From Ruegeria_C sp041537925 (GTDB lineage: Bacteria; Pseudomonadota; Alphaproteobacteria; Rhodobacterales; Rhodobacteraceae): DNA of 64,000 bases. Positions within the stretch are counted from its first letter, which is position 1, and each line of letters begins with the position of its first letter. A program made the translations under genes and the position numbers. The stretch is taken from assembly GCF_041537925.1 (NCBI RefSeq), contig NZ_JBGOSH010000002.1, forward strand, positions 124,001 to 188,000, written 5' to 3'. Positions 18,544-26,843 of the stretch are shown here, piece after piece. The notes under the pieces are model-generated. The model had not been told where the DNA came from. It saw nothing but the letters and a program-made list of their open reading frames with translations, and made no database searches.

Positions 18544-19251
18544 ATGGCACGGTGGCTGAAGGAGTTATTCTTATCTTTATTTCGGTCCTGGATTGGCGGG
18601 ACCACCACATCGGGATTGGGGGCGGACTGCCCGGGTGAAATCCCTCAGAAACAAGGAGTGGGTGAAGTGGGCGAGTCTTTACTCAGTTTTTCGGAAGTGT
18701 TGCTATTTGGACGCGTGGTCACCGAGTTGACCTATCAAAACAAAAAAAAGAACACCAACAGTCGGAACAATTTCCTTCAAAATCAGGTCGAAGCCGGTAC
18801 CGACAATGATGGTTCGGATATGCTCAATTTTGCGCGCATCTACGCGTTTGCGTATGACGGCGTTTTTTATGAGCTGCCGGAACCCACGTTGTACTTGGTC
18901 CGCGGACCAGGCCGTAGCGCAACGAATGGTGACAAACCGGGTGGTTTGGCATCTCGTGCTCCGAACAGTCCGGAATTGAGCGGCGTGGCTGCGGCCGATT
19001 ACCAGATCGCCGACGACATTTGCGTTTGGGACTATCAGCAGGCCGATTACACCATTCGCATGGATGTCGCGAACGGTCGGTTCGAACAAGTATTGCTTGA
19101 TGCCTATTTCGGCTCCGATGGTGCGGGCGTAAGCGGCGCAAAAGTCAGCGGTGCCAAGGTGAGTGGCGCAAAGGTCAGCGGCGCGAAAGTCAGCGGGGCC
19201 AAGGTGAGCGGCGCGAAAGTCAGCGGTGCAAAGGCCCGCGGCGGCGACTGA
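18544..19251 (+). CDS. Unknown protein with seven C-terminal VSGAK repeats
   Basis: Not recognised as a known family. It has 235 residues. An amphipathic N-terminus (ARWLKELFLSLF) is followed by a Gly-rich stretch, a mixed domain of about 150 residues with an Asn/Lys-rich patch, and then seven exact tandem copies of VSGAK (residues 196-230), ending ARGGD. The repeats add seven lysines, and the only cysteines lie outside them. GGAG at 18535 supports the start. It is the last gene before a strong terminator and follows the YcaO, TfuA and peptidase genes. It could be their substrate, or a short pentapeptide-repeat-like protein (frame AKVSG). Confidence 0.75.
   Translation: MARWLKELFLSLFRSWIGGTTTSGLGADCPGEIPQKQGVGEVGESLLSFSEVLLFGRVVTELTYQNKKKNTNSRNNFLQNQVEAGTDNDGSDMLNFARIYAFAYDGVFYELPEPTLYLVRGPGRSATNGDKPGGLASRAPNSPELSGVAAADYQIADDICVWDYQQADYTIRMDVANGRFEQVLLDAYFGSDGAGVSGAKVSGAKVSGAKVSGAKVSGAKVSGAKVSGAKARGGD
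19129..19233 (+). repeat. 15-bp tandem repeat coding VSGAK x7
   Basis: Seven in-frame 15-nt units encode identical VSGAK pentapeptides. The third positions differ: Val uses GTA, GTC and GTG; Gly uses GGC, GGT and GGG; Ala uses GCA, GCC and GCG; Lys uses AAA and AAG. No two adjacent units are identical at DNA level. The array is therefore not a fresh slippage expansion; the peptide has been held constant while silent sites diverged. Confidence 0.95.
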
Positions 19252-19273
19252 TCGCTCTTACGGTTTTGGAAGC

Positions 19274-19300
19274 AGGGCGCGTCTTGAACGCGCCCTTTTT
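19274..19300 (+). terminator. Rho-independent terminator of the YcaO/TfuA block
   Basis: A 9-bp perfect stem, AGGGCGCGT (19274-19282) with ACGCGCCCT (19288-19296), encloses a CTTGA loop and runs into five T residues. It lies 23 nt after the repeat-protein stop and closes the plus-strand unit just before the convergent cyclase gene. Confidence 0.93.
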
Positions 19301-19315
19301 CGTGCCGAGCTCGGT

Positions 19316-21085
19316 TCAGAAACCGGCCTTCTTAAGCCCTTCGACGAAATGCTGGGTGTCATCCTCCAGCTTGTCCGGCTGGACCTTGGCCCAATGGTCC
19401 AGCGAGAAATTGGGATGCACTGCGCGATGCTTGTCTGCGATCTCGCGGGCGATGTCCACTTTACCCATCTGCGCATAGCTGGCGGCCAATATGCGTTGTC
19501 CTTCGGTAGGATTGTTCATCTTGTTCACGGTCTCGATAACATCGTCATATTGCTTGAGATTGTAATAGGCGCCGCCCAGATGCCACAGATACTGATCTGG
19601 GAAATACGGGTTCAACCGCATTGCCTGTTTCAGATGGCGAATGGCGGTTTCATTGTCGCCGGAATGGACCATCGCATCAGCAAAATCGGAATGCAGGTCG
19701 GCGTCATTCGGGTTTAGCGCCAGCGCGCGCCGGTACGATCCAAGCGCCGCGTCGTGATCCTTGCGGTAGAGATGAACGAAACCCAACTCTCCGAACCCGC
19801 GCGCGTCGGTGGGGTCCAGGTTGACGGCCCTTTGGGCAAACCCCAGCGCGGTATCCAGTGCCTGATCGGAATCGTTGGTCCAGGAATAGCGCCAGTCGAT
19901 ATTCAGCGTCCGTGACAAGGCTGCCGAAGCGCGGGCATAGCCTTCGTCCCGTTCCAGCGCCTGTTCATACAGCGTATGGGCCTCGTGATTGTCCTGCCTA
20001 GTGTATTTGTACAGGTATTGCTGGCCGCGCAGCACATAACCGTAAGCGGCCAGATCATTGGGCACCGCCTGTGCCATGCGCTGGCGCTCTTGCGCCTCGA
20101 TCAGTACCGCTGTTGAGGCGACGATGGATTCGGTCACCTCGTCCTGAATGGCGAAAATATCGTCTATTACCCGGTCATACCGTTCGCCCCAGATGGTGCG
20201 TTCGGCATCGGCGTCGATCAACTCGACGCTGATCCTGATCCGGTTACCCGCCCGGCGCACGCTGCCGCGCGCGATGTAGCGTACGCCCAGCTTGCGGGCT
20301 GCGTCCTGAGGGGACATCGACTGGGCCTTGAAGAAATACGCCGAGTTGCGCGCGATGACAAAGAGGTTCCTGAATTTCGACAGGTTGAGAATGATGTCGT
20401 CGGTCAGCCCGTCGGCAACCCAGCCATCGGACGGATCACCGCCCATGCTGACAAAGGGCAGCACCGCGACCGATGGCGTATCCGGCCTTTTCTGCTCGGA
20501 CTGAACCGGAGAGGGCCGCAAAGTTGCAGCCATTGTCACGCCTTCGACCTCGCTGCGCACGCAATAGGTCGGGATCGGGTTGGCGATGTTCTTGAGTGTC
20601 TGCGGTCCGAGGAATTCATAGCCATAGCGCAGCCGGTTGCGGATCTGCTCATAGACTGTGGCGCTGACGCAAACGCGGCCGGGTTCAGCGATTTCCTGAA
20701 GGCGTGAGGCGATGTTGACGATGTCGCCGTGAACGCCGCGCTCATCCGTCATGATCTCACCAAGGTGCACGCCTGCGCGGAAATGAATGCGCTGATCTTC
20801 TTCGCGGGTTTTGTTGTTTTCATCGGCAATGCGGTGCAGTTCCACGGCAAAGCGCACCGCGCTTGAGGCGGTGTCAAACAGCGCCAGGACCCCATCGCCG
20901 CGGATCTCGGCCACATGCCCGTCGAATTTTCGGCAGGCATCTTCCAGCCGGACTAGCAGGGATTTCAAAGCACTATAGGTGTCGACCTCGTTCTGGCCCA
21001 TAAGCCGGGAATACCCGACCACATCGGCAAATAGCACCGCCCCAAGACGATGCTTGATCTCAGAACTTGGGCTGTCTGCGCTCAC
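19316..21085 (-). CDS. Class III adenylate/guanylate cyclase with TolB-like and TPR domains
   Basis: Makes a cyclic nucleotide second messenger. It has 589 residues: a class III cyclase homology domain at about 10-180 (metal-binding Asp in FADVVGYSRL and GDGVLALF), a TolB-like N-terminal-type segment beginning SVAVLPF at about 215-340, and a TPR region from about 370 to the end. This architecture is common and expanded in Rhizobiales and Rhodobacterales. No membrane span is seen. The TPR part suggests protein-protein control of activity. It converges on the VSGAK gene, with the terminator between them. Confidence 0.9.
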   Translation of the reverse strand: MSADSPSSEIKHRLGAVLFADVVGYSRLMGQNEVDTYSALKSLLVRLEDACRKFDGHVAEIRGDGVLALFDTASSAVRFAVELHRIADENNKTREEDQRIHFRAGVHLGEIMTDERGVHGDIVNIASRLQEIAEPGRVCVSATVYEQIRNRLRYGYEFLGPQTLKNIANPIPTYCVRSEVEGVTMAATLRPSPVQSEQKRPDTPSVAVLPFVSMGGDPSDGWVADGLTDDIILNLSKFRNLFVIARNSAYFFKAQSMSPQDAARKLGVRYIARGSVRRAGNRIRISVELIDADAERTIWGERYDRVIDDIFAIQDEVTESIVASTAVLIEAQERQRMAQAVPNDLAAYGYVLRGQQYLYKYTRQDNHEAHTLYEQALERDEGYARASAALSRTLNIDWRYSWTNDSDQALDTALGFAQRAVNLDPTDARGFGELGFVHLYRKDHDAALGSYRRALALNPNDADLHSDFADAMVHSGDNETAIRHLKQAMRLNPYFPDQYLWHLGGAYYNLKQYDDVIETVNKMNNPTEGQRILAASYAQMGKVDIAREIADKHRAVHPNFSLDHWAKVQPDKLEDDTQHFVEGLKKAGF

Positions 21086-21174
21086 GTTCCGTGCTCCACC
21101 TCTGTTCTACACCCGGGGCTGGCCATGGGCCATGACCCCATTCCCTCCGTCAAAATAGACAAATCCAAATGAAC

Positions 21175-21819
21175 TTATTTCACATTCGGGTCAATGAGCG
21201 GCCAATTCCACCCCGAGGATCCTGCCTCGCCCATGCCCACACTGGTCTCGGCGCCAAGCTCGCTGGAAAGCGACGTGCGGCGCGCCTCCCATTCGTCGCT
21301 TAGAAGACCGACGACCATCATGTCAAAAAATTTTCCCTGCGCAAACCATGCTTTGCGCATGCGTCCTTCTATCTGAAACCCAAGTTGTCCAAGCACCTGA
21401 TTACTGGTGTTGTTGTCTTCACGATAATACGACGTGATCCGGTTCAGGCCAAGCTGCCGAAAGGCCAGATCCAGCATTAACGCTGCGGCACGAGTGCCCA
21501 CGCCCTGTCCGCGCAACGACGAATCGAGGAATGTGGCGATGACACCGTCCCGATTCGTAGGCGATATCGCTTCAAGCCCGACTATGCCTACGACAACCTC
21601 GGTTTCCGACTCGATGGCAAACCAGCACCGTTCGCAGTCTGTCGCTCCTTCGACCACACGTTCCCAGGAGCGTTCGGTACCTGCCAGATTGAGTGGCATT
21701 CGGCAGGTCCGGTCGAACGCTGCCAGATCGTCAACATTGCGAAACCAGCGCGAAATCAGCGTCAGATCTGCTTTCTCCAGCGGTCTGAGCGCATAATGGC
21801 TCCGGGGGCGATCTGACAT
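21175..21819 (-). CDS. GNAT-family N-acetyltransferase (RimJ/RimL-like)
   Basis: Transfers an acetyl group from acetyl-CoA to an amine; the target is not readable. The GNAT core is visible over about residues 5-170, with the acetyl-CoA loop region SLRGQGVGTRAA and the following RITSYYREDN strand typical of the RimJ/RimL branch. I start at ATG 21819 (MSDRP) because AAGGA stands 8 nt upstream; the upstream ATG at 21828 abuts that site. Protein length is about 214 residues. Confidence 0.85.
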   Translation of the reverse strand: MSDRPRSHYALRPLEKADLTLISRWFRNVDDLAAFDRTCRMPLNLAGTERSWERVVEGATDCERCWFAIESETEVVVGIVGLEAISPTNRDGVIATFLDSSLRGQGVGTRAAALMLDLAFRQLGLNRITSYYREDNNTSNQVLGQLGFQIEGRMRKAWFAQGKFFDMMVVGLLSDEWEARRTSLSSELGAETSVGMGEAGSSGWNWPLIDPNVK

Positions 21820-22018
21820 GATTGGCATCCTTTTGGTAATAACTCATACAAATAAATCACAGTCAATCTTAGCACGAGTTCACCAAGAACGAGAGTTCCA
21901 TATTGAGGCTTTGCATTGGGTCGATCTTTTTGCCCGGTAAGGGGTCATTCAGGGTCTTGGCATAGAGGGCGGCACCGGGCAATGCTGCGCCGTGTGTGAT
22001 GCAACCCCGGAGGCCACG

Positions 22019-23548
22019 ATGGCAGGCGCAAAGAACGTCCTTTTCATCATCATCGATCAACTGCGGGCCGATTGCCTGAGCGGCGCGTTGGCCGCGCATG
22101 TTGATCTGCCGAACCTTCACGCTTTCATGGATGAGGCGGTGTCGTTCGAGCGGCATTTTTCGGTCACCAATCCCTGCGGCCCGTCGCGTGTCTCGATCCT
22201 GACCGGGCAATATGCGATGAATCACCGTTCGATCCGCAATGGTACGCCGCTGCGCCACGACACGCCCAATATTGCGACTGAGATGCGCAAGCTGGGTTAT
22301 CTACCGATGCTGTTCGGATATACCGACACATCGCAGGACCCGCGCGCCCATGATCCGGGTGATCCGGCGCTGAAGACCTATGAATTCCCGATGAACGGGT
22401 TTCACGAGATGACCGAAATGCGGATGGAGATGTCCTATCCCTGGCGGTCGCATCTGATGGCTCAGGGATACGAATTCGATCGGTATTTTGATGTTTACAA
22501 ACCGGTTTCACCCGACGGGTGCGCGCCGCGGCTGACCGATCCGGCGCTCTATCGGGCCGAAGACAGCGACACAGCGTTTCTGACTGACAGCTTCCTGAGC
22601 AAGATGCGCGCTTATGCCGGCGAAAGCTGGTTTGCGCATCTGACCTATATTCGCCCGCATCCCCCACTGGTGGCACCAGCGCCCTATAACGCGATGTATG
22701 ACCCGGCGCGACTGCCGCTTCCGGTGCGCAAGGGCAGCCGTGCCGGCGAAGAGGCCATTCATCCGTTTATTGGACCGGCGCTGGACAAGGATACCGCCGC
22801 CAGCATGGTCGAGGGTTTTGACGATCTCGACGCTAGCGACGAGACTATCCAGAACCTGCGCGCGATCTATCTCGGGCTGGCCAGCGAGGTGGACAGCCAT
22901 ATCGGCCGCGTCATCGACTTCCTAAAAAGCTCGGGCCAGTATGACGACACGATGGTGGTGATCACCGCCGATCACGGCGAGATGCTGGGCGATCACCAAG
23001 GTTGGGGCAAGTCCACGTTCTATGACGCCGCCTATCACACGCCTCTGATCGTGCGCTGCCCGGGGAACGCGGAGAATGCCGGGCACCGCGTGACCCTGCC
23101 CACGGAATCGATCGACGTGACGCCGACCATCCTGGACTGGATGGGGGCGAGCGTGCCCAATTCCATGGATGGGCGGTCGCTCTTGCCGCTGATCCACGGA
23201 AAGACCCCGCAAGGCTGGCGGGAACACACCTATTCCGAGCTCGATTTCTCCGATCCGCTGACCCCGACAGATGCGGAACAGCGGTTAGGCACCGGACCGG
23301 GCGATTCCAGCCTGTGCATTCTGCGCGAGGACCGGTTTGCCCTGATCGAGTTCGCTGCCGATCTGCCACCTGTCCTGTTTGATCATGATGGCGCTGGAGA
23401 GATGGAGAACGTGGCGGACAGGCCGGAATATCAGGGCGACCTTGCACGCCTGACCCGCACTCTCCTGCGCCACCGGATGCGCAACGCGGACCAAACGCTG
23501 TCACTCTATTCGATAACCGATGACGGACCGAAACTGCGCAAACGATAG
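22019..23548 (+). CDS. Sulfatase/phosphonate monoester hydrolase family protein
   Basis: An alkaline-phosphatase-superfamily hydrolase, 509 residues. The N-terminus LFIIIDQLRADCL carries the metal-binding Asp. NPCGPSRVSILTG (Cys53) is the C-x-P-S-R sulfatase signature whose Cys is converted to formylglycine. VVITADHGEMLGDH provides further metal ligands. Substrates in this branch are sulphate, phosphonate or phosphate monoesters; choosing among them is not possible here. ATG 22019 is used because GGAGG lies at 22009-22013. No export signal is visible. Confidence 0.88.
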   Translation: MAGAKNVLFIIIDQLRADCLSGALAAHVDLPNLHAFMDEAVSFERHFSVTNPCGPSRVSILTGQYAMNHRSIRNGTPLRHDTPNIATEMRKLGYLPMLFGYTDTSQDPRAHDPGDPALKTYEFPMNGFHEMTEMRMEMSYPWRSHLMAQGYEFDRYFDVYKPVSPDGCAPRLTDPALYRAEDSDTAFLTDSFLSKMRAYAGESWFAHLTYIRPHPPLVAPAPYNAMYDPARLPLPVRKGSRAGEEAIHPFIGPALDKDTAASMVEGFDDLDASDETIQNLRAIYLGLASEVDSHIGRVIDFLKSSGQYDDTMVVITADHGEMLGDHQGWGKSTFYDAAYHTPLIVRCPGNAENAGHRVTLPTESIDVTPTILDWMGASVPNSMDGRSLLPLIHGKTPQGWREHTYSELDFSDPLTPTDAEQRLGTGPGDSSLCILREDRFALIEFAADLPPVLFDHDGAGEMENVADRPEYQGDLARLTRTLLRHRMRNADQTLSLYSITDDGPKLRKR

Positions 23549-23552
23549 CGCC

Positions 23553-23568
23553 GGCGCGAATCCGCGCC
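23553..23568. terminator. Hairpin between convergent sulfatase and DeoR genes
   Basis: GGCGCG (23553-23558) pairs with CGCGCC (23563-23568) around AATC, in the 33-nt gap between two convergent genes. The T-run is very short (TT), so it may act only weakly, in either direction. Confidence 0.4.
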
Positions 23569-23581
23569 TTGGTGCCGGGAA

Positions 23582-24364
23582 CTATTGGGCGGTGGTTACG
23601 TCGATGTCCCAGCTGCGCAGCGCGGCCGAAAGACGGCCGCGTGGCGCCTGATCCGAGACAATCTGACCCACCGCCTCGGGTTCCGGGCCGCAATGGGGGG
23701 CCGTCGCTCCGAATTTGTGGCGGTCGATGCCCATTAGAACATGACGCGCGCTGGCGGCGATCTCGGTGGCAAGATGCGCCTCGGCAGCGCTCAGGTACAG
23801 GAACCCACGTTCAGCAGACAGCGCGTCGGAACTGAGCACCGCCACGTCATAGGCAAAGCGGCGCGCCTGACGCTCGGCCACATGGCCGAACGTGCCGCGT
23901 TCGTTGCTTTGCAACTCTCCCCCCAGCATATGGACCCGATTGCCATTGGTGTTGACCAACGTCTGCGCCACACCGATCGAGTTTGTCACTACGGTCAGCC
24001 CGGCATGCTGGTGGCGCAGCTCCTCGGCGACAAAAGCGGTAGTCGAGCCGACATCGAGGAAGATCGTCATGCCATCCGCCACGATCCCGGCAATGGTCGC
24101 GGCGATCAGGCGCTTTTCTTCGGCATGTTTGTTGATGCGCCGAAAGAAGCTGGGGTCGTTGCGAGTGCCGATTAAATAGGCCCCACCATGCACTCGCACC
24201 AGCGCGCCCGAGGTCGCGAGCGACTTGATCGTGCGGCGCACAGTTTCCTCTGAGACGTTCATCACCTTCGCCAGTTCTGTGCCCCGCGCCGACCCGCCAG
24301 CGCGCCGCAAGGCTGATAGAAGCTCCATCTCGCGATGTGAAAAACTGCTCATGTCGCTGGCCAT
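23582..24364 (-). CDS. DeoR-family transcriptional regulator
   Basis: A sugar- or polyol-phosphate-responsive repressor of about 260 residues. It has an N-terminal HTH (REMELLSALRRAGG through SEETVRRTIKSL) and a DeoR-type effector domain with the conserved FLDVGSTT and NSIGVAQ segments. ATG 24364 (MASDM) is preferred since GGAG lies 6 nt upstream; the open frame extends to 24418. It is convergent with the sulfatase gene and near glpK, but the regulated target is not certain. Confidence 0.88.
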   Translation of the reverse strand: MASDMSSFSHREMELLSALRRAGGSARGTELAKVMNVSEETVRRTIKSLATSGALVRVHGGAYLIGTRNDPSFFRRINKHAEEKRLIAATIAGIVADGMTIFLDVGSTTAFVAEELRHQHAGLTVVTNSIGVAQTLVNTNGNRVHMLGGELQSNERGTFGHVAERQARRFAYDVAVLSSDALSAERGFLYLSAAEAHLATEIAASARHVLMGIDRHKFGATAPHCGPEPEAVGQIVSDQAPRGRLSAALRSWDIDVTTAQ

Positions 24365-24564
24365 GGCACGCTCCATCTCGCGGCCGGGTGATCCGGCGCG
24401 TCGTGCGTAGTGATACACAATTTGAAGCGGATTTTAACCCGTGCCGTTTCGGCCTGTTCCAGCCGAGAGTGCCCATCGATTGCCCGGGCACGGAATTAGC
24501 ATTTGCCACCGCGCCGATTGCCCGCTTTGTTATGCTCAAAGGCACGGGTCAGGCGGAGGCGACA

Positions 24565-25347
24565 GTGAAACGGGTTCTGGGATTTTTGGCACTTTGCGTG
24601 CTCTGCGCCTGCGGGCAGCCGAAGTCGGTCGAACGGGCAGAGCCGCTTAGGATCGCCACACGGGCAGGGGGGTTGATGCGGTTCGCCGATCATGACCCGC
24701 ATGACTGGTCGGGCCGCGCGCCTTGGCGCTATGGTGTGCACGGAATCGATGTGTCGCGCTGGCAGGACGGGATTGATTGGCAGAGTGTGAAAGCCTCGGG
24801 CATTTCTTTTGTCTTCATCAAGGCAACCGAGGGCGGCGATCTGGTCGATCCGTCCTTTGAGGATCACCGGCTTGGTGCGCGCAGGGTAGGGGTGCCCTAC
24901 GGCGCCTACCACTATTTCTACTTCTGCCGACCTGCTGCCGAGCAGGCCCGATGGTTCATCAAGAACGTACCACGCGACGGCCGCGCCCTACCGCATGTGC
25001 TGGATATGGAATGGAACCCGCATTCGCCCACCTGCCGCAAACGACCCGAGGGGCGTGTGGTGCGGGCCGAGGCCAAGCGATTTCTCGACATTCTTGAACG
25101 CCACTACGGCCGTCGGCCCATCGTCTACACCACGGTTGATTTCTATCGCGACACCGGGATCGGTAATCTGCGGGGCACCGAGTTCTGGCTGCGCTCGGTC
25201 GCAGGCCACCCGAGCGAGATCTATCCCGGCGCGGACTGGACGATCTGGCAATATACCGGCACTGGCAAGGTGCCGGGCGTGCCCGGACCGGTGGACATCA
25301 ACGCCTTTCGCGGTTCGCCCGAGGATTGGGCCCGTTGGGCAAATTAG
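24565..25347 (+). CDS. GH25 (lysozyme-like) lipoprotein
   Basis: A probable peptidoglycan muramidase anchored as a lipoprotein. The GTG start at 24565 is chosen because GGAGG (24554-24558) precedes it and it yields a short signal ending in the lipobox LCAC. The GH25 domain follows: GIDVSRWQDGIDW (first catalytic Asp region), FIKATEGG, YGAYHYF, HVLDMEWNP (DxE motif) and WTIWQYT. The length of 260 residues suits one catalytic domain. Its stop overlaps the convergent glpK stop by 4 nt. Confidence 0.88.
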   Translation: MKRVLGFLALCVLCACGQPKSVERAEPLRIATRAGGLMRFADHDPHDWSGRAPWRYGVHGIDVSRWQDGIDWQSVKASGISFVFIKATEGGDLVDPSFEDHRLGARRVGVPYGAYHYFYFCRPAAEQARWFIKNVPRDGRALPHVLDMEWNPHSPTCRKRPEGRVVRAEAKRFLDILERHYGRRPIVYTTVDFYRDTGIGNLRGTEFWLRSVAGHPSEIYPGADWTIWQYTGTGKVPGVPGPVDINAFRGSPEDWARWAN

Positions 25348-26843
25348 ACCTGCATCGTGGCCGCGACCGCTCGTTTCCAACGGGTGTAGCGTGTATCGCG
25401 CGTGCCTTCCTCCATCGACGGGCTGAACCGGCGTTCGATGGACCAGTTGCTGGCAAACTCCGCCTGACCGGGCATGACGCCCGCACGGCTGCCGGCAAGC
25501 CAGGCGGCACCTAGTGCGGTGGTTTCCAGAACCTGCGGACGGTCTACCTCGGCGTTGATGATGTCGGATAGGAACTGCATGGCAAAGTCTGAGGCGGACA
25601 TGCCGCCATCCACCCGCAGCACGTTTTGACCCGCAGGGCCGGACCAGTCGGCCATCATCGCTTCAAGCAGATCGCGGGTCTGGAAGCCAACGCTTTCAAG
25701 CGCGGCGCGCGACATCTCCGCCGGACCGCTATTGCGGGTCAGCCCATAGGTCGCGCCCCGGCATTCGGCGTTCCAATAAGGCGCGCCCAACCCGGTGAAG
25801 GCTGGCACGATGATGACATCCTGATGCGGGTCTGCTTTGCGGGCAAGCACCTGCGTTTCCGGGGCTGATCCGATCACACCCAGCCCGTCGCGCAGCCATT
25901 GCACCACTGCGCCTGCGATAAAGATCGAACCCTCCAGCGCATAGGTCGGGGTGCCGTCCAACTGATAGGCAATGGTCGACAGCAGCCGGTTGGACGAGAA
26001 AACCGGCGTGGTCCCGGTATTGAGCAGGGCAAAACACCCCGTCCCATAGGTGGATTTCAGCATGCCCGGCTCGAAGCAGGCTTGCCCGATCGTTGCCGCC
26101 TGCTGATCGCCCGCAACCCCCAGGATCGGGATCGCGCGCCCACCCAGCAGATCCGGTTTGGTCTCGCCAAATTCGGCAGCGCAATCCAGCACCTCGGGCA
26201 GCATGCTGCGCGGGATATCCAACAGCGACAGCATGTCGTCATCCCAGTCGCCGGTCCTAATGTTGTAGAGCATCGTGCGCGCGGCATTGGTGGCGTCGGT
26301 CACATGCCGCTTTCCGCCGGTCATGCGCCAGATCAGGTAGGTGTCGATGGTGCCGAACAGCAGATTTCCCGCCTCGGCCTGCGCCCGCGCGCCTGCGACA
26401 TTTTCCAGGATCCAGCGCAATTTGGTCCCCGAGAAATAGGGATCGAGCAGCAGCCCGGTCCGGGCAGTCACATCCGCCTCATGCCCCGCCGCGCGAAGGC
26501 TTTCGCAATAGGCGGCGGTACGACGATCTTGCCAGACGATGGCGTTATATATGGCGCGACCGGTGGTCTTGTCCCAGACCACAGTGGTTTCGCGCTGGTT
26601 GGTTATACCGATGGCCGCAATCTGTGCGGCGGACGCGCCCGCGTCGTCTACGGCCTGCCGACACATGGCGACTGTGGTGGTCCAGATTTCTTCGGGGTCA
26701 TGTTCGACCCATCCAGATTCTGGAAAATGCTGATGAAACTCCCGCTGGGCGGTATTGTGGATGCTGAACGCCTGATCGAACAGGATCACCCGAGTCGATG
26801 TGGTGCCTTGGTCAATCGCCAGAACCAGAGCCGTATCCGCCAT
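25344..26843 (-). CDS. glpK: Glycerol kinase
   Basis: Phosphorylates glycerol to sn-glycerol 3-phosphate in the cytoplasm. It is a full-length FGGY kinase (499 residues) with the N-terminal DQGTTSTRVILFD phosphate loop, GITNQRET, the FGTIDTYLIWRMTGG segment and the C-terminal RVDGGMSASDF. It stands alone, with no facilitator or glycerol-phosphate dehydrogenase beside it. A DeoR regulator 1 kb away is a possible controller. Glycerol could also come from galactosyl-glycerol split by the GH36/GH42 enzymes upstream. Confidence 0.95.
   Translation of the reverse strand: MADTALVLAIDQGTTSTRVILFDQAFSIHNTAQREFHQHFPESGWVEHDPEEIWTTTVAMCRQAVDDAGASAAQIAAIGITNQRETTVVWDKTTGRAIYNAIVWQDRRTAAYCESLRAAGHEADVTARTGLLLDPYFSGTKLRWILENVAGARAQAEAGNLLFGTIDTYLIWRMTGGKRHVTDATNAARTMLYNIRTGDWDDDMLSLLDIPRSMLPEVLDCAAEFGETKPDLLGGRAIPILGVAGDQQAATIGQACFEPGMLKSTYGTGCFALLNTGTTPVFSSNRLLSTIAYQLDGTPTYALEGSIFIAGAVVQWLRDGLGVIGSAPETQVLARKADPHQDVIIVPAFTGLGAPYWNAECRGATYGLTRNSGPAEMSRAALESVGFQTRDLLEAMMADWSGPAGQNVLRVDGGMSASDFAMQFLSDIINAEVDRPQVLETTALGAAWLAGSRAGVMPGQAEFASNWSIERRFSPSMEEGTRDTRYTRWKRAVAATMQV

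Noticed and set aside
19129..19233. Regular short repeats suggesting a CRISPR array
   Set aside because: Units are 15 nt, contiguous without spacers, in frame and inside a coding sequence.
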